Shown here: positions 1-12,878 of the stretch, in pieces
Numbering within the stretch: position 1 is the stretch's first letter
Layout of the letters: each line of letters starts with the position of its first letter
Origin: Prunus persica
Taxonomy: Eukaryota; Streptophyta; Magnoliopsida; Rosales; Rosaceae
NCBI RefSeq assembly: GCF_000346465.2
Contig: NC_034015.1
Location: 13,499,507-13,563,506 of the forward strand
Direction of reading: 5' to 3'
Length of the DNA: 64,000 nt
The notes under the pieces: generated by a model
What the model saw: only the letters and a program-made list of their open reading frames with translations
Databases searched by the model: none
What the model was told of the DNA's origin: nothing
Translations under genes and position numbers: made by a program

Positions 1-1280
1 GTACGTGCTATCGAAACACCTATTTCGAGATACGAACCGTTAATTAACATAAAATTACGTCGAAGCGGAAATCACAAATTAAATGCTTAAATCCCCAAAT
101 TCCCCATACGTGCACGTTGAAGAAGGTATCCTAAGGTCCGATTACAGGTTTAGGAATCGTTCACGATTTTACGGTTATCGCTAACCCGCAATCTTTGCAT
201 TATTGAATCGGAACATCCGGGGCTTCGATTCATAATTCGTGAAATCCCATACGATCCTAGGAATACCTAGAACAACATATTCTCATTCGGGAAAGATCTA
301 ACGGTCGGAACCTATCGAACCCGGATAACGCACAATATGCGAAAATCCGTTCGATAGTCAAACGACATCCGAATTGAGATTCGCGAATTCCTATGCCCTC
401 GTGACAACCTAAGGATCTCATCGGGTTAATTTGCAACTTCACAAGCCTCGCCCACGCACCGCCACACGGGCCGGCAGCGCGTGGGTGTGTAGAGTAATTC
501 CGGCAACGGAAAAACTCCACACCCGAGCTCACCCTTCCTACCCTAGCTCCTATTCGAGGTCAGGATCATTTCATTCAACTACGGGAAGGTCTAATTCGGG
601 TGGCAACTGGCCGGAATTTCATTTTGAAATCCGGCCAAAACCTAGATTTTCTAATCGATTTCCTAGACAACGAATCGGTCCAAACCTATACAACAGTCAG
701 CTAGAACTCGAAAAATGGATGAGAAACCATACCTCACTCACCGGGTTTGAGCGGCGGAGGCGACGGCGCAACGGCTGGAAAGCTCCGGTTCAAAACAGTC
801 GAGCTCGCGGCCGGATTTTATAGTTTCTGATGGGGAAAACGGGCAGGTCTTGATCGGGACGACGAGGCGAGTCGATCGGGACCGGTCTCGTGTCCTGTTG
901 TGGCCGGAGCTGAGAGAACCGAAGAGAGAGAGAGAGTCGGTATCAGGGAGAGAGAGAGACTGAGGAGAGAATGAGTGTCGAGCACGCGCGAGGAGAGAGA
1001 GAGCTGAGGTGAAAAATCTGATTTTTACCACATTTTTTTGAAATATTTACAGTTTTGCCACTGATAGTGTTTTGCCCGTAACTTTTTCGTTACAATTCCA
1101 ATTCAGGCTTACCGCATGTCTACAAATTCGTCTCAAAACCACCTACTCAGAAATACCATCCACGGTCCCAAAATCCTTCTGAAGAAGAAAGTGACCAATT
1201 TACCCCTACCCCAAGGGTAAATTCGTAATTTTATTTAAATCGATTAAAATAAACATTTAATTTGGAGTCGGGGTGTTACA
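1..1280 (-). mobile_element. LTR-like element, truncated by window edge (copy 1 of 4)
   Basis: The segment matches 14290-15552 closely: same order of blocks, the same (GA)n-rich stretch near 920-1005, and the same terminal GGAGTCGGGGTGTTACA. Read on the minus strand it starts TGTAACACCCCGAC, as do the copies at 20897 and 45543. The other three copies have TG...CA ends and 5-bp target duplications, so this is most likely the 5' part of a solo LTR whose other end lies outside the window. The open frames inside it (for example 431-823) are not conserved between copies and I do not regard them as genes. Confidence 0.75.
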
Positions 1281-2970
1281 CTCAATTTCTCTTGGTCATA
1301 ATTTCAGTTTTAGTTTTACTATTATGGGGAACTAACTTCCTAACTAAGGGCAAGTGGAGTATATATAGCTTAGTTAGTTGAGCTTTTTCACATCCAACTA
1401 TCTGGGCAGAGGTTAGAAACCCCCAGACATCCAATGAATATTTGTATAAACCCTCTCCTCCAATTAGGGATGGCAATGGGTCCGAATCGGGGGTGAGTAT
1501 ATGATTCACATCCCCATTCCCATTAATCATTTTTCCCTCAATCCCGCCTTCATACTCACAATATTCAAATCGGGGATTCTTCATATCCGCCATCGTTGAA
1601 GAACGAGTTCTTCAACCCACCCCATTATGAAGAAAAAAATATCAATAAAATACTACTTTGTTGAATGAGAAAAAGACAATGTGAGCCCGCACATATAGCA
1701 ATTCAGTTTTTATTAACTAGAAATCTACACTATGTAAAAATAATAATTATACATGTCAAAGATATGATCATCGTTATAAAAGTAGCACAACCATACCGTT
1801 AAGATGATTAAAAAAAATATCTACCTTTAAGATGATTAAAAACAAACTCTATCTTTAAGACGATTAAAAAAAAACTCTAACTTTGAGATGATTAAAAAAA
1901 CCCTTTTTTGTTTTATTTTTCTCATTATCATTAAATATTTAAACACGTATATCTAAACTAAAGGATTAATTTGTTACGTCCAAAACAAAGCGACAACAAA
2001 CAAGAGGGCGGGGTAAGCCGAACGCATCCCAAACAAGCCCCAAATTAACTTAAACAAAAGTCTGATAAGGGAAAAAGAAATTTTATTTTCAACGAATATT
2101 ACTTTTTGAACAAAATTCTGAGGGGAGAAGTATTAGAACAATCAACTTTCGACGAATATTATGTTTTGATATTTTTAGCCAATGGTACAGGCAGATTATG
2201 CTCAAATTACTTAATTTAAAAAGAGTTTTAAACAATCTTAATGGAACGCCATCTTTTATAAAAATAAGGAATAAGGATCATATTAATATGGATTACATGT
2301 TTAAGTTGAATGTGGAATCCCAATGCCTTATGACCCGTTTGGTTCGCAGATTGAACTTCTTAATTCTCATGTCTAATCTCACGAAATGAGAATGGAGGAT
2401 GTCCATTTCCTTTACTTAAATCATGTTAAAATTTCTACATTTTCATAATTGTTCTCTAAAAAACTTGTGTTGTTTATTTCCACTCACTGTGGATTCGACA
2501 GTAAACTACATTTTCATAATGAGTTATACTGCTTCATAAACCTGCACTTGACTTTGAGCAAGCATATACAAACAATCCTTTTCACTCTCCCTCCAAGCTC
2601 TCTAATATTTGTATGTGTTATCTCACGAAATGATTTAGAAGCAGTAGCTTCTTTCACCCACAATGGAATAAGTGTCGGATGTGCACGTTGCCAGTACCGT
2701 GGTGGAGACTCATCGATGGTAGAATAGAAGGGATCAGGATAGAACTCATCTTTTGGTTAACCCCTTCATTATCTTAATTTAATTTCTTAATAAGTTAATG
2801 ATTTTTGACATGCTGGAAATTTGTAATGAAAGTCACAATGATGTGTTTTAGGACTTAATTTTGGTGCACAATTAGTGTTCCTACCATTCCTCGGTGATAC
2901 AACCAGTTTCAAAGCCCACTTGCGTTTATCCAAAACAAAAAACAAAACAAAACAAGAAAAACACGTACGT
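1281..2970. other. Intergenic, AT-rich, with a small minisatellite
   Basis: No gene is supported here. About 1798-1905 holds four degenerate copies of a roughly 28-bp unit built on TTTAAGATGATTAAAAA. At about 1469 the sequence TAGGGATGGCAATGGG looks like one end of a hAT-type terminal repeat, but I found no partner end. The remainder is low-complexity AT-rich DNA leading into the beta-glucosidase promoter. Confidence 0.5.
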
Positions 2971-2979
2971 ACTCTCTCT

Positions 2980-2986
2980 ATATAAA
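2980..2986 (+). promoter_or_regulatory. TATA box of the beta-glucosidase gene
   Basis: TATAAAT follows a CT-rich stretch. A plant TATA box usually lies about 25-35 bp before the transcript start, which would put that start near 3010-3020. This leaves the first in-frame ATG (3004) outside the transcript and favours the ATG at 3049 as the true start. Confidence 0.5.
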
Positions 2987-3048
2987 TCCCATGCAATTGC
3001 AATATGGCAGGAAGAGCCAGAACACCAAAAACCCTCCTCCAGTCAATT

Positions 3049-6279
<3,231 letters not shown>

Positions 6280-6532
6280 AAAAAGTACGAAAGTGATGAA
6301 TATTTGTAGACAATAATGATGGGATACCAAAAGTTTGAATTCCAAATGGTGAATAAAGTACACCAGCTCCCCTGGAGTCGTATAATAAGTTGTAGCAACT
6401 CATTACGAGTTTGTGGTGAGGGCAATACCCTCTTCCTGTATTGTATTGGCCATAGTGGTCATTTGTATCTAAATAATAAATGCAATTCCTCTTGGTAATG
6501 ATGAATAAAATGTAAAACTAAACTACGAAAAA

Positions 6533-6939
6533 GAGTTATTTACATTAACACCCTTGAGGTTTCTTATATTTTCACAAAACTCCTTCAAGTCTCAAAAAAT
6601 GAACATCACTTGAGGTTTCAATTTGTTTTCACAAAACCTCTTTTTGTTGATTGTTTGTCTAAAAATTGATAATTTCATAAAAAAAAAAAACCTATTCAAA
6701 TGACAAAATTAACCTTAATGAAGCATATGCAATCTCATCTCAAAGGCCAACTTTGTCATTTGAAGAATTTTTTTATTTTATTTTTTGTATAAAATCATCA
6801 ATCTTTAGATGAAAAATCAATGAAAAGGAGTTTTATGAAAACAATTTAAAATGTCAGGGAGTGTTCTTATTATTTCTAAAACCTCAAGGAGTTTTGTGAA
6901 AAAACTAAAAACCTCAGGGTGTGTTAGTGTAAAAAACTC
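6533..6939. mobile_element. MITE (407 bp) downstream of the beta-glucosidase
   Basis: The ends are inverted repeats of about 28 bp: GAGTTATTTACATTAACACC on the left, and on the right the complement of GAGTTTTTTACACTAACACA. The flanks acgaaaaa (6525-6532) and atgaaaaa (6940-6947) form an 8-bp target duplication with one mismatch. There is no coding capacity. The 8-bp duplication fits a hAT-like mobiliser, though Mutator-like cannot be excluded. Confidence 0.7.
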
Positions 6940-6999
6940 ATGAAAAACTCTGTTATATTATACCTATTTGTAAATTGACTAAATACAAGTAAAAAATGG

Positions 7000-8975
7000 T
7001 TACAGATAGAGAAAGAGAGTAAAAATTTTGAATATAGCTTTTTCGTAATTTTCATTTACATAAAGATCAAAGTTGAAAAAACTATATCGTTTGAGCAAGA
7101 AATTCCAAAATAGATTCATCGGAAGGTCAGTGTGACATCGGAAATTAAGTGTGGCATCGGAAATTATCTTACTCTCGTTTAGCTTCTTTATAACATCAGA
7201 TTGTCGGGGTGAATAAATTAAGTTCATTTTCTCCAGGGCCTCGGCATGCTCGAGTATGTACCTTGCAAACTCAATCCCATCGGACCCTTTGGTAAGCTTT
7301 ATGGTAACCTCCTCCAACTGATAAATAAAATCCAGATTTTGCAGCTTCCAGTATTCCATATCAAACCCAGATGCCTGGACCTGGACCTGGAAAAGCAAGA
7401 AGAAAACAAGCAACTCAATTGAAAATTTCCAAAACCCAAAACAAGTACACAAAAAGGAAATCTACATTACTTTTCTAGCATGATAATTATGCTCCTGATT
7501 CTTGAAACGATGTATATTATAGAGAGAGAAAGACTTTGACTTACGTCATCGCATTTACGACTGTAAATAAGTGAATCATTCTTTGTGTGTAAAGTACACA
7601 AATTGGGCATTCCTCTTAAAAGAGAGACCATTGATGGACCAGATCGTCACTAATGCTCCGAGTATTCACAGTAAAACCTATATCATGTTTCTCAAATTAC
7701 TTCTCATTTTTTTTAACAAAAACTTGAAGACATAAATAATATTTTTTATTCAAAGCAATGCCATCATGCAAAGTTCCAAACAATTCTGAAATGTAAGAAA
7801 CAAATATTTGCTACTCCTACTATCCCGAAACAAGGAAAGAGTTACAAATTAGTTCAAATTGCTCTAGATTTTGCAACAAAATAGTAATTGACTCTAGCGG
7901 GATAGAGGGAACTGATTCTCTTTACCTTAACGGTTGCTTCATTTAGACCAAGAACTCCAACCCTGCGTACACTGCAAAGAGCCTCAAATACGTTTTCAAA
8001 GTCATCTACTTTAGGATCCATAAAAATATATGCTTCTTCCAAACATTCTAATTCTCCAAGGTTTGGGTGATTCATGACATTCCCAACCCAAAGCAAAAAA
8101 TTTAGATTTGGAGCAAAAATATTTAATGAGTGGTCACCGGATAAAAAAAAAATCCCCAATCGATCCTTATGCTTTCAAGTGTCTCACCTGAGATTTTAAG
8201 ATGGCAGATTTAGGACCCATAGGGATCATAAAAATTAAATCTTTCCAAAGACGGGCTTTCAATGGCGATACTTTTTATATTTCGAACTCCGGCAACAGTT
8301 AATTGCTTGATGCATTTGCAGGAACATGAGATCCATTTGAAAATCGCCACATCTTCTATATCAAGCTCTCCCAACTCCAAGCAGCTGAGATTAGAGGAAA
8401 AGGCAGAGGGGGGGAGTTTCAATAGTGATGCCCTTCATTTGCACCACATTTAGAGACCTCAACGATGTGGAAAGAAAGACGCAAGATGGAAATGCTAACC
8501 CTTCCTCCTCAAAATCACATAACAAGATGTCAAGACAAAGCACTAAAACATTACACCTCACTGCATTGTGGATCCAAGTGATGATTCGAAAATTCTCATT
8601 ACTACATAAGTAGCATGCTTTGTAATTGCCCTCCTCTGTGTAGTGACCATCCCAAAAAAGATAAAACGACTGTATCTTATTATCCCGACGATGAAACAAG
8701 AACCTATCCAATGTGTTCAACAACTTCACCCTAAGCTCACATGTGGACGTATCCACCAATGAAAAAATAAAATTCATTGAGGGAGCTGACAGAGAAAGCT
8801 CCCTGCATCCTTTGGACCCACAACTGAAACGAGTGAGCTCTTCTATATCAAGGAACGAAAGAATGTGATGGGCAACTTCCAGTGTAAGATTACTGAATCT
8901 GTCCACCAAGCTCTCAGTATGAACTCTTCCACATTCACAACTTGCAGTAGCCCTTAACTTATTCTTGTGTTCCAT
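7000..8975 (-). pseudogene. F-box/LRR/FBD gene copy 1, decayed
   Basis: Homologous throughout to the intact gene at 24145-26120. It starts with MEHKNKLRA, has an F-box (residues about 24-65, DRFSNLTLEVAHHILSFLDI), leucine-rich segments, and an FBD exon at 7374-7000 (FDMEYWKLQNL...FARYILEHAE). Lesions: a 7-G run (8408-8414) shifts frame after TIETPP; an in-frame TAA follows DPYGS near 8210; a 10-A run (8143-8152) shifts frame again; and the middle exon (about 7665-7570, SLLRGMPNL on the other frame) has a 1-nt loss. Homopolymer shifts could be sequencing errors, but the TAA and the middle-exon shift are not in long runs. F-box proteins of this type are SCF ubiquitin-ligase substrate adaptors; this copy probably makes none. 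Confidence 0.8.
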
Positions 8976-9864
8976 GAAGCTAACCTAACTTGTGGCTTAT
9001 GGGTTTTGCAAGACAAGTTGGGTTTTCAATTTATACTACAATTCAAGGTCAATTGAACACTAATACATTCAATAACTTGTGATGTTTAGATACTGAACCA
9101 AAATGAAGAGAAGTAGTAACGAGTATGCTGAGTACGTACCAGTCTGGCACCCAACAGAATTGGAGCTTACTGTTACTGTAGCTTGTAGGAGCATTTTCGA
9201 GCCAACATGGTTCCTCCAGATTCTTGATTTTGATGGATTGGGATTGGCAGAGGGAGCCCTAATTTTTTAATTTGGGGGTTTTATATCAGTTATACCAGTA
9301 TGAGGGAGGGAGTGGATGTTAGGTTGGGCTTCGATGTACAATTCAAAGAGAAGATCCAAGCCCAACCTTTTTATCAAGAAAGTTTACACTTTTAAAAGTA
9401 AGTAAATAAATAATTGGGAGATTCATTATTATACCTAATATGACTTAAAGCCAAAGCCAAAGCCAAAACTCATTTAGAACATAACAAATAGACTTCTATC
9501 TTCCTATAAATTACAATACTACTATTAATTTCTTAAAACAAACCAAATCTCAAAACCTCATAAATAAAGCTTCAAACTTCCTATAAATTACAAAATTGTC
9601 ATTAATTTCTTAAAACAAGCACAATCTTAAAACCTCATTAAAAAAAAAAAAATTCAAAGACACTCAATAGGACATCAAAGTAATTTAATAATCAAGACTA
9701 AATTCAATAAGGATAACTGTCATTTTATTATTATTATTATTATTTTTTGGTTTGTTTATAAAATTAAATGATATAGGGTTTATCTATATCACTAATGCTA
9801 AGAATGAGTATCTAACTAATATTTTTAAATAATTTAGGTGAAAGCTTTTTTCGTTACTTATTTG
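8976..9864. other. F-box copy 1 upstream region and intergenic DNA
   Basis: No gene is supported. The first 250 bp probably hold the 5' UTR and promoter of the minus-strand F-box copy. Between 9501 and about 9650 a roughly 77-bp block beginning TTCCTATAAATTACAA occurs twice in tandem. The rest is AT-rich. Confidence 0.5.
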
Positions 9865-10442
9865 TAGAGGTGGGCACGGTTCGGTTTGGACCGGTTTTTG
9901 CCTCAAATTAGAACCGATCCGATACTATTCATCCGGTTTGGTTCGGTTCGGTTTTAATAAAAAAAATTTCAAAAACTATCCGGTTCGGTTTGAACCGGTT
10001 TTGGTTCCAGTTCGGTTTTGAACCGGATTATAAAAATTATTTTTTTAAATTATTTTTTAATACAATTCTCAACTGAAATATTATTTTTTTACTTGAAAAT
10101 TAACAAATTATTCAATTTCATATAAAAAATAAATATTAAAGTGAGAAAAGAGAGATATTTTGACATTGAACTTGGATAAATATTAGGTTTTTTTTAGTGA
10201 AATTAAAAATATAGCATTAAATATAAATATATATTGAAATTATATATTTTTTTAGTTTCACCGGTTCGGTTCGGCCCGGTTCGGTTTTTGAAGACATGGA
10301 ACCGGATTCGGAACCGTTCCAAACCGGTCCGGTTCGGTTTTTGACCGGTTTTTGACTTTTTGGTCAACTCAGTTTTTTTTCGGTTTGGTTCGGTGCGGTT
10401 CGACTCGGATTTCCGGTTCGCCGGTTTGAGTGCCCACCCCTA
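9865..10442. mobile_element. hAT-type MITE rich in CGGTTCGGTT repeats (578 bp)
   Basis: Left end TAGAGGTGGGCAC and right end GTGCCCACCCCTA are 13-bp inverted repeats with one mismatch. Perfect 8-bp target duplications CTTATTTG lie at 9857-9864 and 10443-10450, diagnostic of the hAT superfamily. Both subterminal parts are packed with CCGGTTCGGTTT-like motifs, as in hAT elements that bind their transposase subterminally, and the core (about 10025-10250) is AT-rich. There is no open frame. Confidence 0.9.
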
Positions 10443-10643
10443 CTTATTTGTATAAACAAATTTTTTAATGTAGATTTCTTCTTTCATTACTTGTTTGTAT
10501 TCTATTAATTTTCGTTTCTCAAATTATTAATTTTTGTTCCTTGCAAGACAATTTAAATTTGAGACTGAAGTAAATTGCAAGGAGATATTATCTCAGAAAT
10601 ATCCTTTCAAGGTACACATACAGTCTTGTAAAAATATCAAAGA

Positions 10644-11553
10644 TTATTCCCTCCTCCGAATGATAATTGTGGCAGTAGAAATCATCTTGATCCTGCTCAC
10701 CATCCTTGCAGCTTTTGTTTGCTCATCTTCGCAGCCAAGAAAAATGACAATTTTCTTCAAATTTTGAGCATTCTTGAGGATATACGTTGAAAACTCGATT
10801 TCATTAGACCCGTCGTCGGAATACTGTATGGTTACTTCTTTAAGCTGATGCAGGAAAGCAAGGTTTTGTAGTTTCCAATATTCCGTACCAAAGCCACTTG
10901 ACTGAAAATATACAAAAGGCAACAAACATACAAGCAAATTAATTAATAAAAAACTTTCCAAATTTACCGCAAGACTATGTGTGAGCGTGAGAGGGAGATC
11001 AATAGGCAACATAGACTTCACTTACTGGTTTGGCATTCAAAATCCATCTCCCAGTCCTTATGTACAAACTATTCAAATTATATTTATTTCTATAGTTTCA
11101 AGCTTCTCACAAGAGATATTAAGATGCAGGTCACGAAAAATCGAAACATGAAGGTGTTCTAAAGACGAACTTTCAATGCTGATATTCTATGTTCCTCTAA
11201 TAAAATACAGATCTAACTTCTTGATGCATTTGCAAGAACATGAGATCCATTGGAAAAAACCTCTCGTCTAAGTTAACATTTACCGGTTTCAAGTAATAGA
11301 TATTTGAGGAAAAAAGTAGGGAAGGCACTTCCAAAATCTGCCTAGCCAAATTCACTGACAAAGAGCGCAAATATTGAGAAAGGAAGACACAAAATGGCAA
11401 CGAAAATCCATCCACCGGGTAGATAAGAAGATCAAGCTCTTCAACATGACACCTTACTGCATTCCTAATCCACGTATTTAATCGAAGATGTTCATCAGAA
11501 AGCTCCTCTACAATGACAAGTTTTTGAAAGAAAATTGTACAATTAGACATCAA
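10644..11553 (-). pseudogene. F-box/FBD gene copy 2, truncated
   Basis: Two pieces remain. 11553-11197 encodes part of the leucine-rich region (LNTWIRNAVRCHVEELDL...FLSQYLRSLSV) and runs off frame at DERFF. About 10902-10644 encodes the FBD domain (FGTEYWKLQNLAFLHQL...FSTYILKNAQNL). The F-box itself and much of the middle are missing. The sequence just upstream of 11553 matches the promoter side of copy 3 (TGTACAATT...AACTTGAAAT, as at 23302), so the 5' coding part was deleted and promoter joined to mid-gene. A Cassandra element then inserted at 11576. Confidence 0.8.
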
Positions 11554-11575
11554 TCTAACTTGAAATCAGAGCTTT

Positions 11576-12192
11576 TGTCACATTCCGGGATCGGCTCCGC
11601 CGTAGCACGATATTGTCCGCTTTGGGCCCCCCTCTCTGCCCGCACGGTTTTGTTTTTGGGAGTTCACGAGCAACTTCCTAGTGGGTCACCCATCATGGGA
11701 TTGCTCTAGCCCCTAACTCGCTTAACTTCGGAGTTCCCATGACTCTAAAGCCAGTGAGCTCCCAAAAGGCCTCGTGCTAGATGGATGCGGTTGTGCACAT
11801 ATAAAGCACATCACCCCCTCTCCGTTGGTTGATGTGGGATCTCACAATCCACCCCCCTTAAGTGCCCGGCGTCCTCGTCGGCACACTCGCACCACACGGC
11901 AGAGTGGCTCTGATACCAAATTGTCACATCCCGGGATCGGCTCCGCCGTAGCACGATATTGTCCGCTTTGGGCCCCCCTCTCTGCCCGCACGGTTTTGTT
12001 TCTGGGAACTCACAAGCAACTTCCCAGTGGGTCACCCATCATGGGATTGCTCTAGCCCCCAACTCGCTTAACTTCGGAGTTCTCATGACTCCGAAGCCAG
12101 TGAGCTCCCAAAAGGCCTCGTGCTAGATGGATGCGGGTGTGCACATATAAGGCACATCACCCCCTCTCCGTTGATTGATGTGGGATCTTACA
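11576..12192 (-). mobile_element. Cassandra-type TRIM retrotransposon, complete, with target duplication
   Basis: Two 271-bp LTRs (11576-11846 and 11922-12192) flank only 75 bp. On the minus strand the internal part begins TGGTATCAGAGCCA, a primer-binding site for initiator-Met tRNA, and ends with the polypurine tract CTTAAGGGGGGTGGAT. Each LTR holds a 5S-rRNA-like block: AACTCCGAAGTTAAGCG and GATGGGTGACC in the usual order, which is the hallmark of Cassandra. Perfect 5-bp target duplications GCTTT flank the element (11571-11575, 12193-12197). It carries no proteins and must be moved in trans. It sits in the former upstream region of F-box copy 2. Confidence 0.95.
11669..11748 (-). repeat. 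5S-rRNA-like block in the left Cassandra LTR
   Basis: On the minus strand this reads AACTCCGAAGTTAAGCGAG...GATGGGTGACCCACTAGG, matching the middle and 3' half of plant 5S rRNA. The 5' part of a real 5S gene is not preserved, so this is an element-borne relic, not an rRNA gene. The right LTR has the same block at about 12014-12090. Confidence 0.85.
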
Positions 12193-12878
12193 GCTTTCGA
12201 AAAATCGTATGTTCTGCAAACAAATCACTTAGAGGTGGTGGCCGCAATATTCCTTGGGTAGAAATTGGCTCTTTTCTATGCTGAGCAATTTTCAATAGTT
12301 AAAATTGGTCTTTAGAAAGAGTTGCGTACGTATTATTGTTGATGCGCTTAAGTTGTCTTGACCTAGCTTGGCCTATAAATTAAGAAGCTTCACTTTCGGG
12401 CCCAATTTATAAGAAAACTCATCCAAAGCCATCTACAACACACCAAATATGTCTCCAAAATCTTAATATTGGTGCTGCCATGGAATAGGCAAGGAAAAGA
12501 TGAAATTAATCATCATTAGTTTGGATGTTCGAAATTTTTGGTCATTTTTTAGGCATTCTTCGGAGCACAGAGAGATTTGATCAAGTTGAACACTCGTGTT
12601 ACACGATTCTTCAAGGCATTTGTAATTTTTCCTTGCTCTTCTTTTGTATATTTTAGATTTAGTTGTATGAAGCAAATAAGTTATTCATTTTGAAAGATTT
12701 AGTGTCACTCATTAATTTCTTTCTATCATGTCAAAGACTGTCTCTCCTAAGACTAATGAATGACCTGAACCCTTTATCCCAATTTGTAGCTCATCACAAT
12801 ATTAGTATATGTAGAAGAATTTTGCATTGGGTAACTCATAACCATAGTATATCAATTACCACCAACTCACACTCAGAG
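12193..12878. other. F-box copy 2 upstream remnant with a block repeated at 18485
   Basis: No gene. About 12250-12450 is homologous to 18485-18720 (AGAAATTGG, CTTTAGAAAGAGTTG, GACCTAGCTTGGCCTATAAA, CCAAATATGTCTC in the same order). The start, ATCACTTAGAGGTGGTGG, resembles 23370-23390 upstream of F-box copy 3. These look like duplicated promoter-side sequences of the F-box family rather than element LTRs, because no TG...CA ends are visible. Confidence 0.55.

Noticed and set aside
1464..2030. A second hAT MITE beginning TAGGGATGGCAATGGG
   Set aside because: No matching inverted end or 8-bp target duplication was found.
7854..8159. A separate small gene after F-box copy 1 exon pieces
   Set aside because: It is the continuation of the same F-box copy after a frame change at the 10-A run and begins at a non-ATG codon.
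11669..11748. 5S rRNA gene
   Set aside because: Only the central and 3' parts match, and it lies within both LTRs of a Cassandra element, so it is a TE-borne relic.
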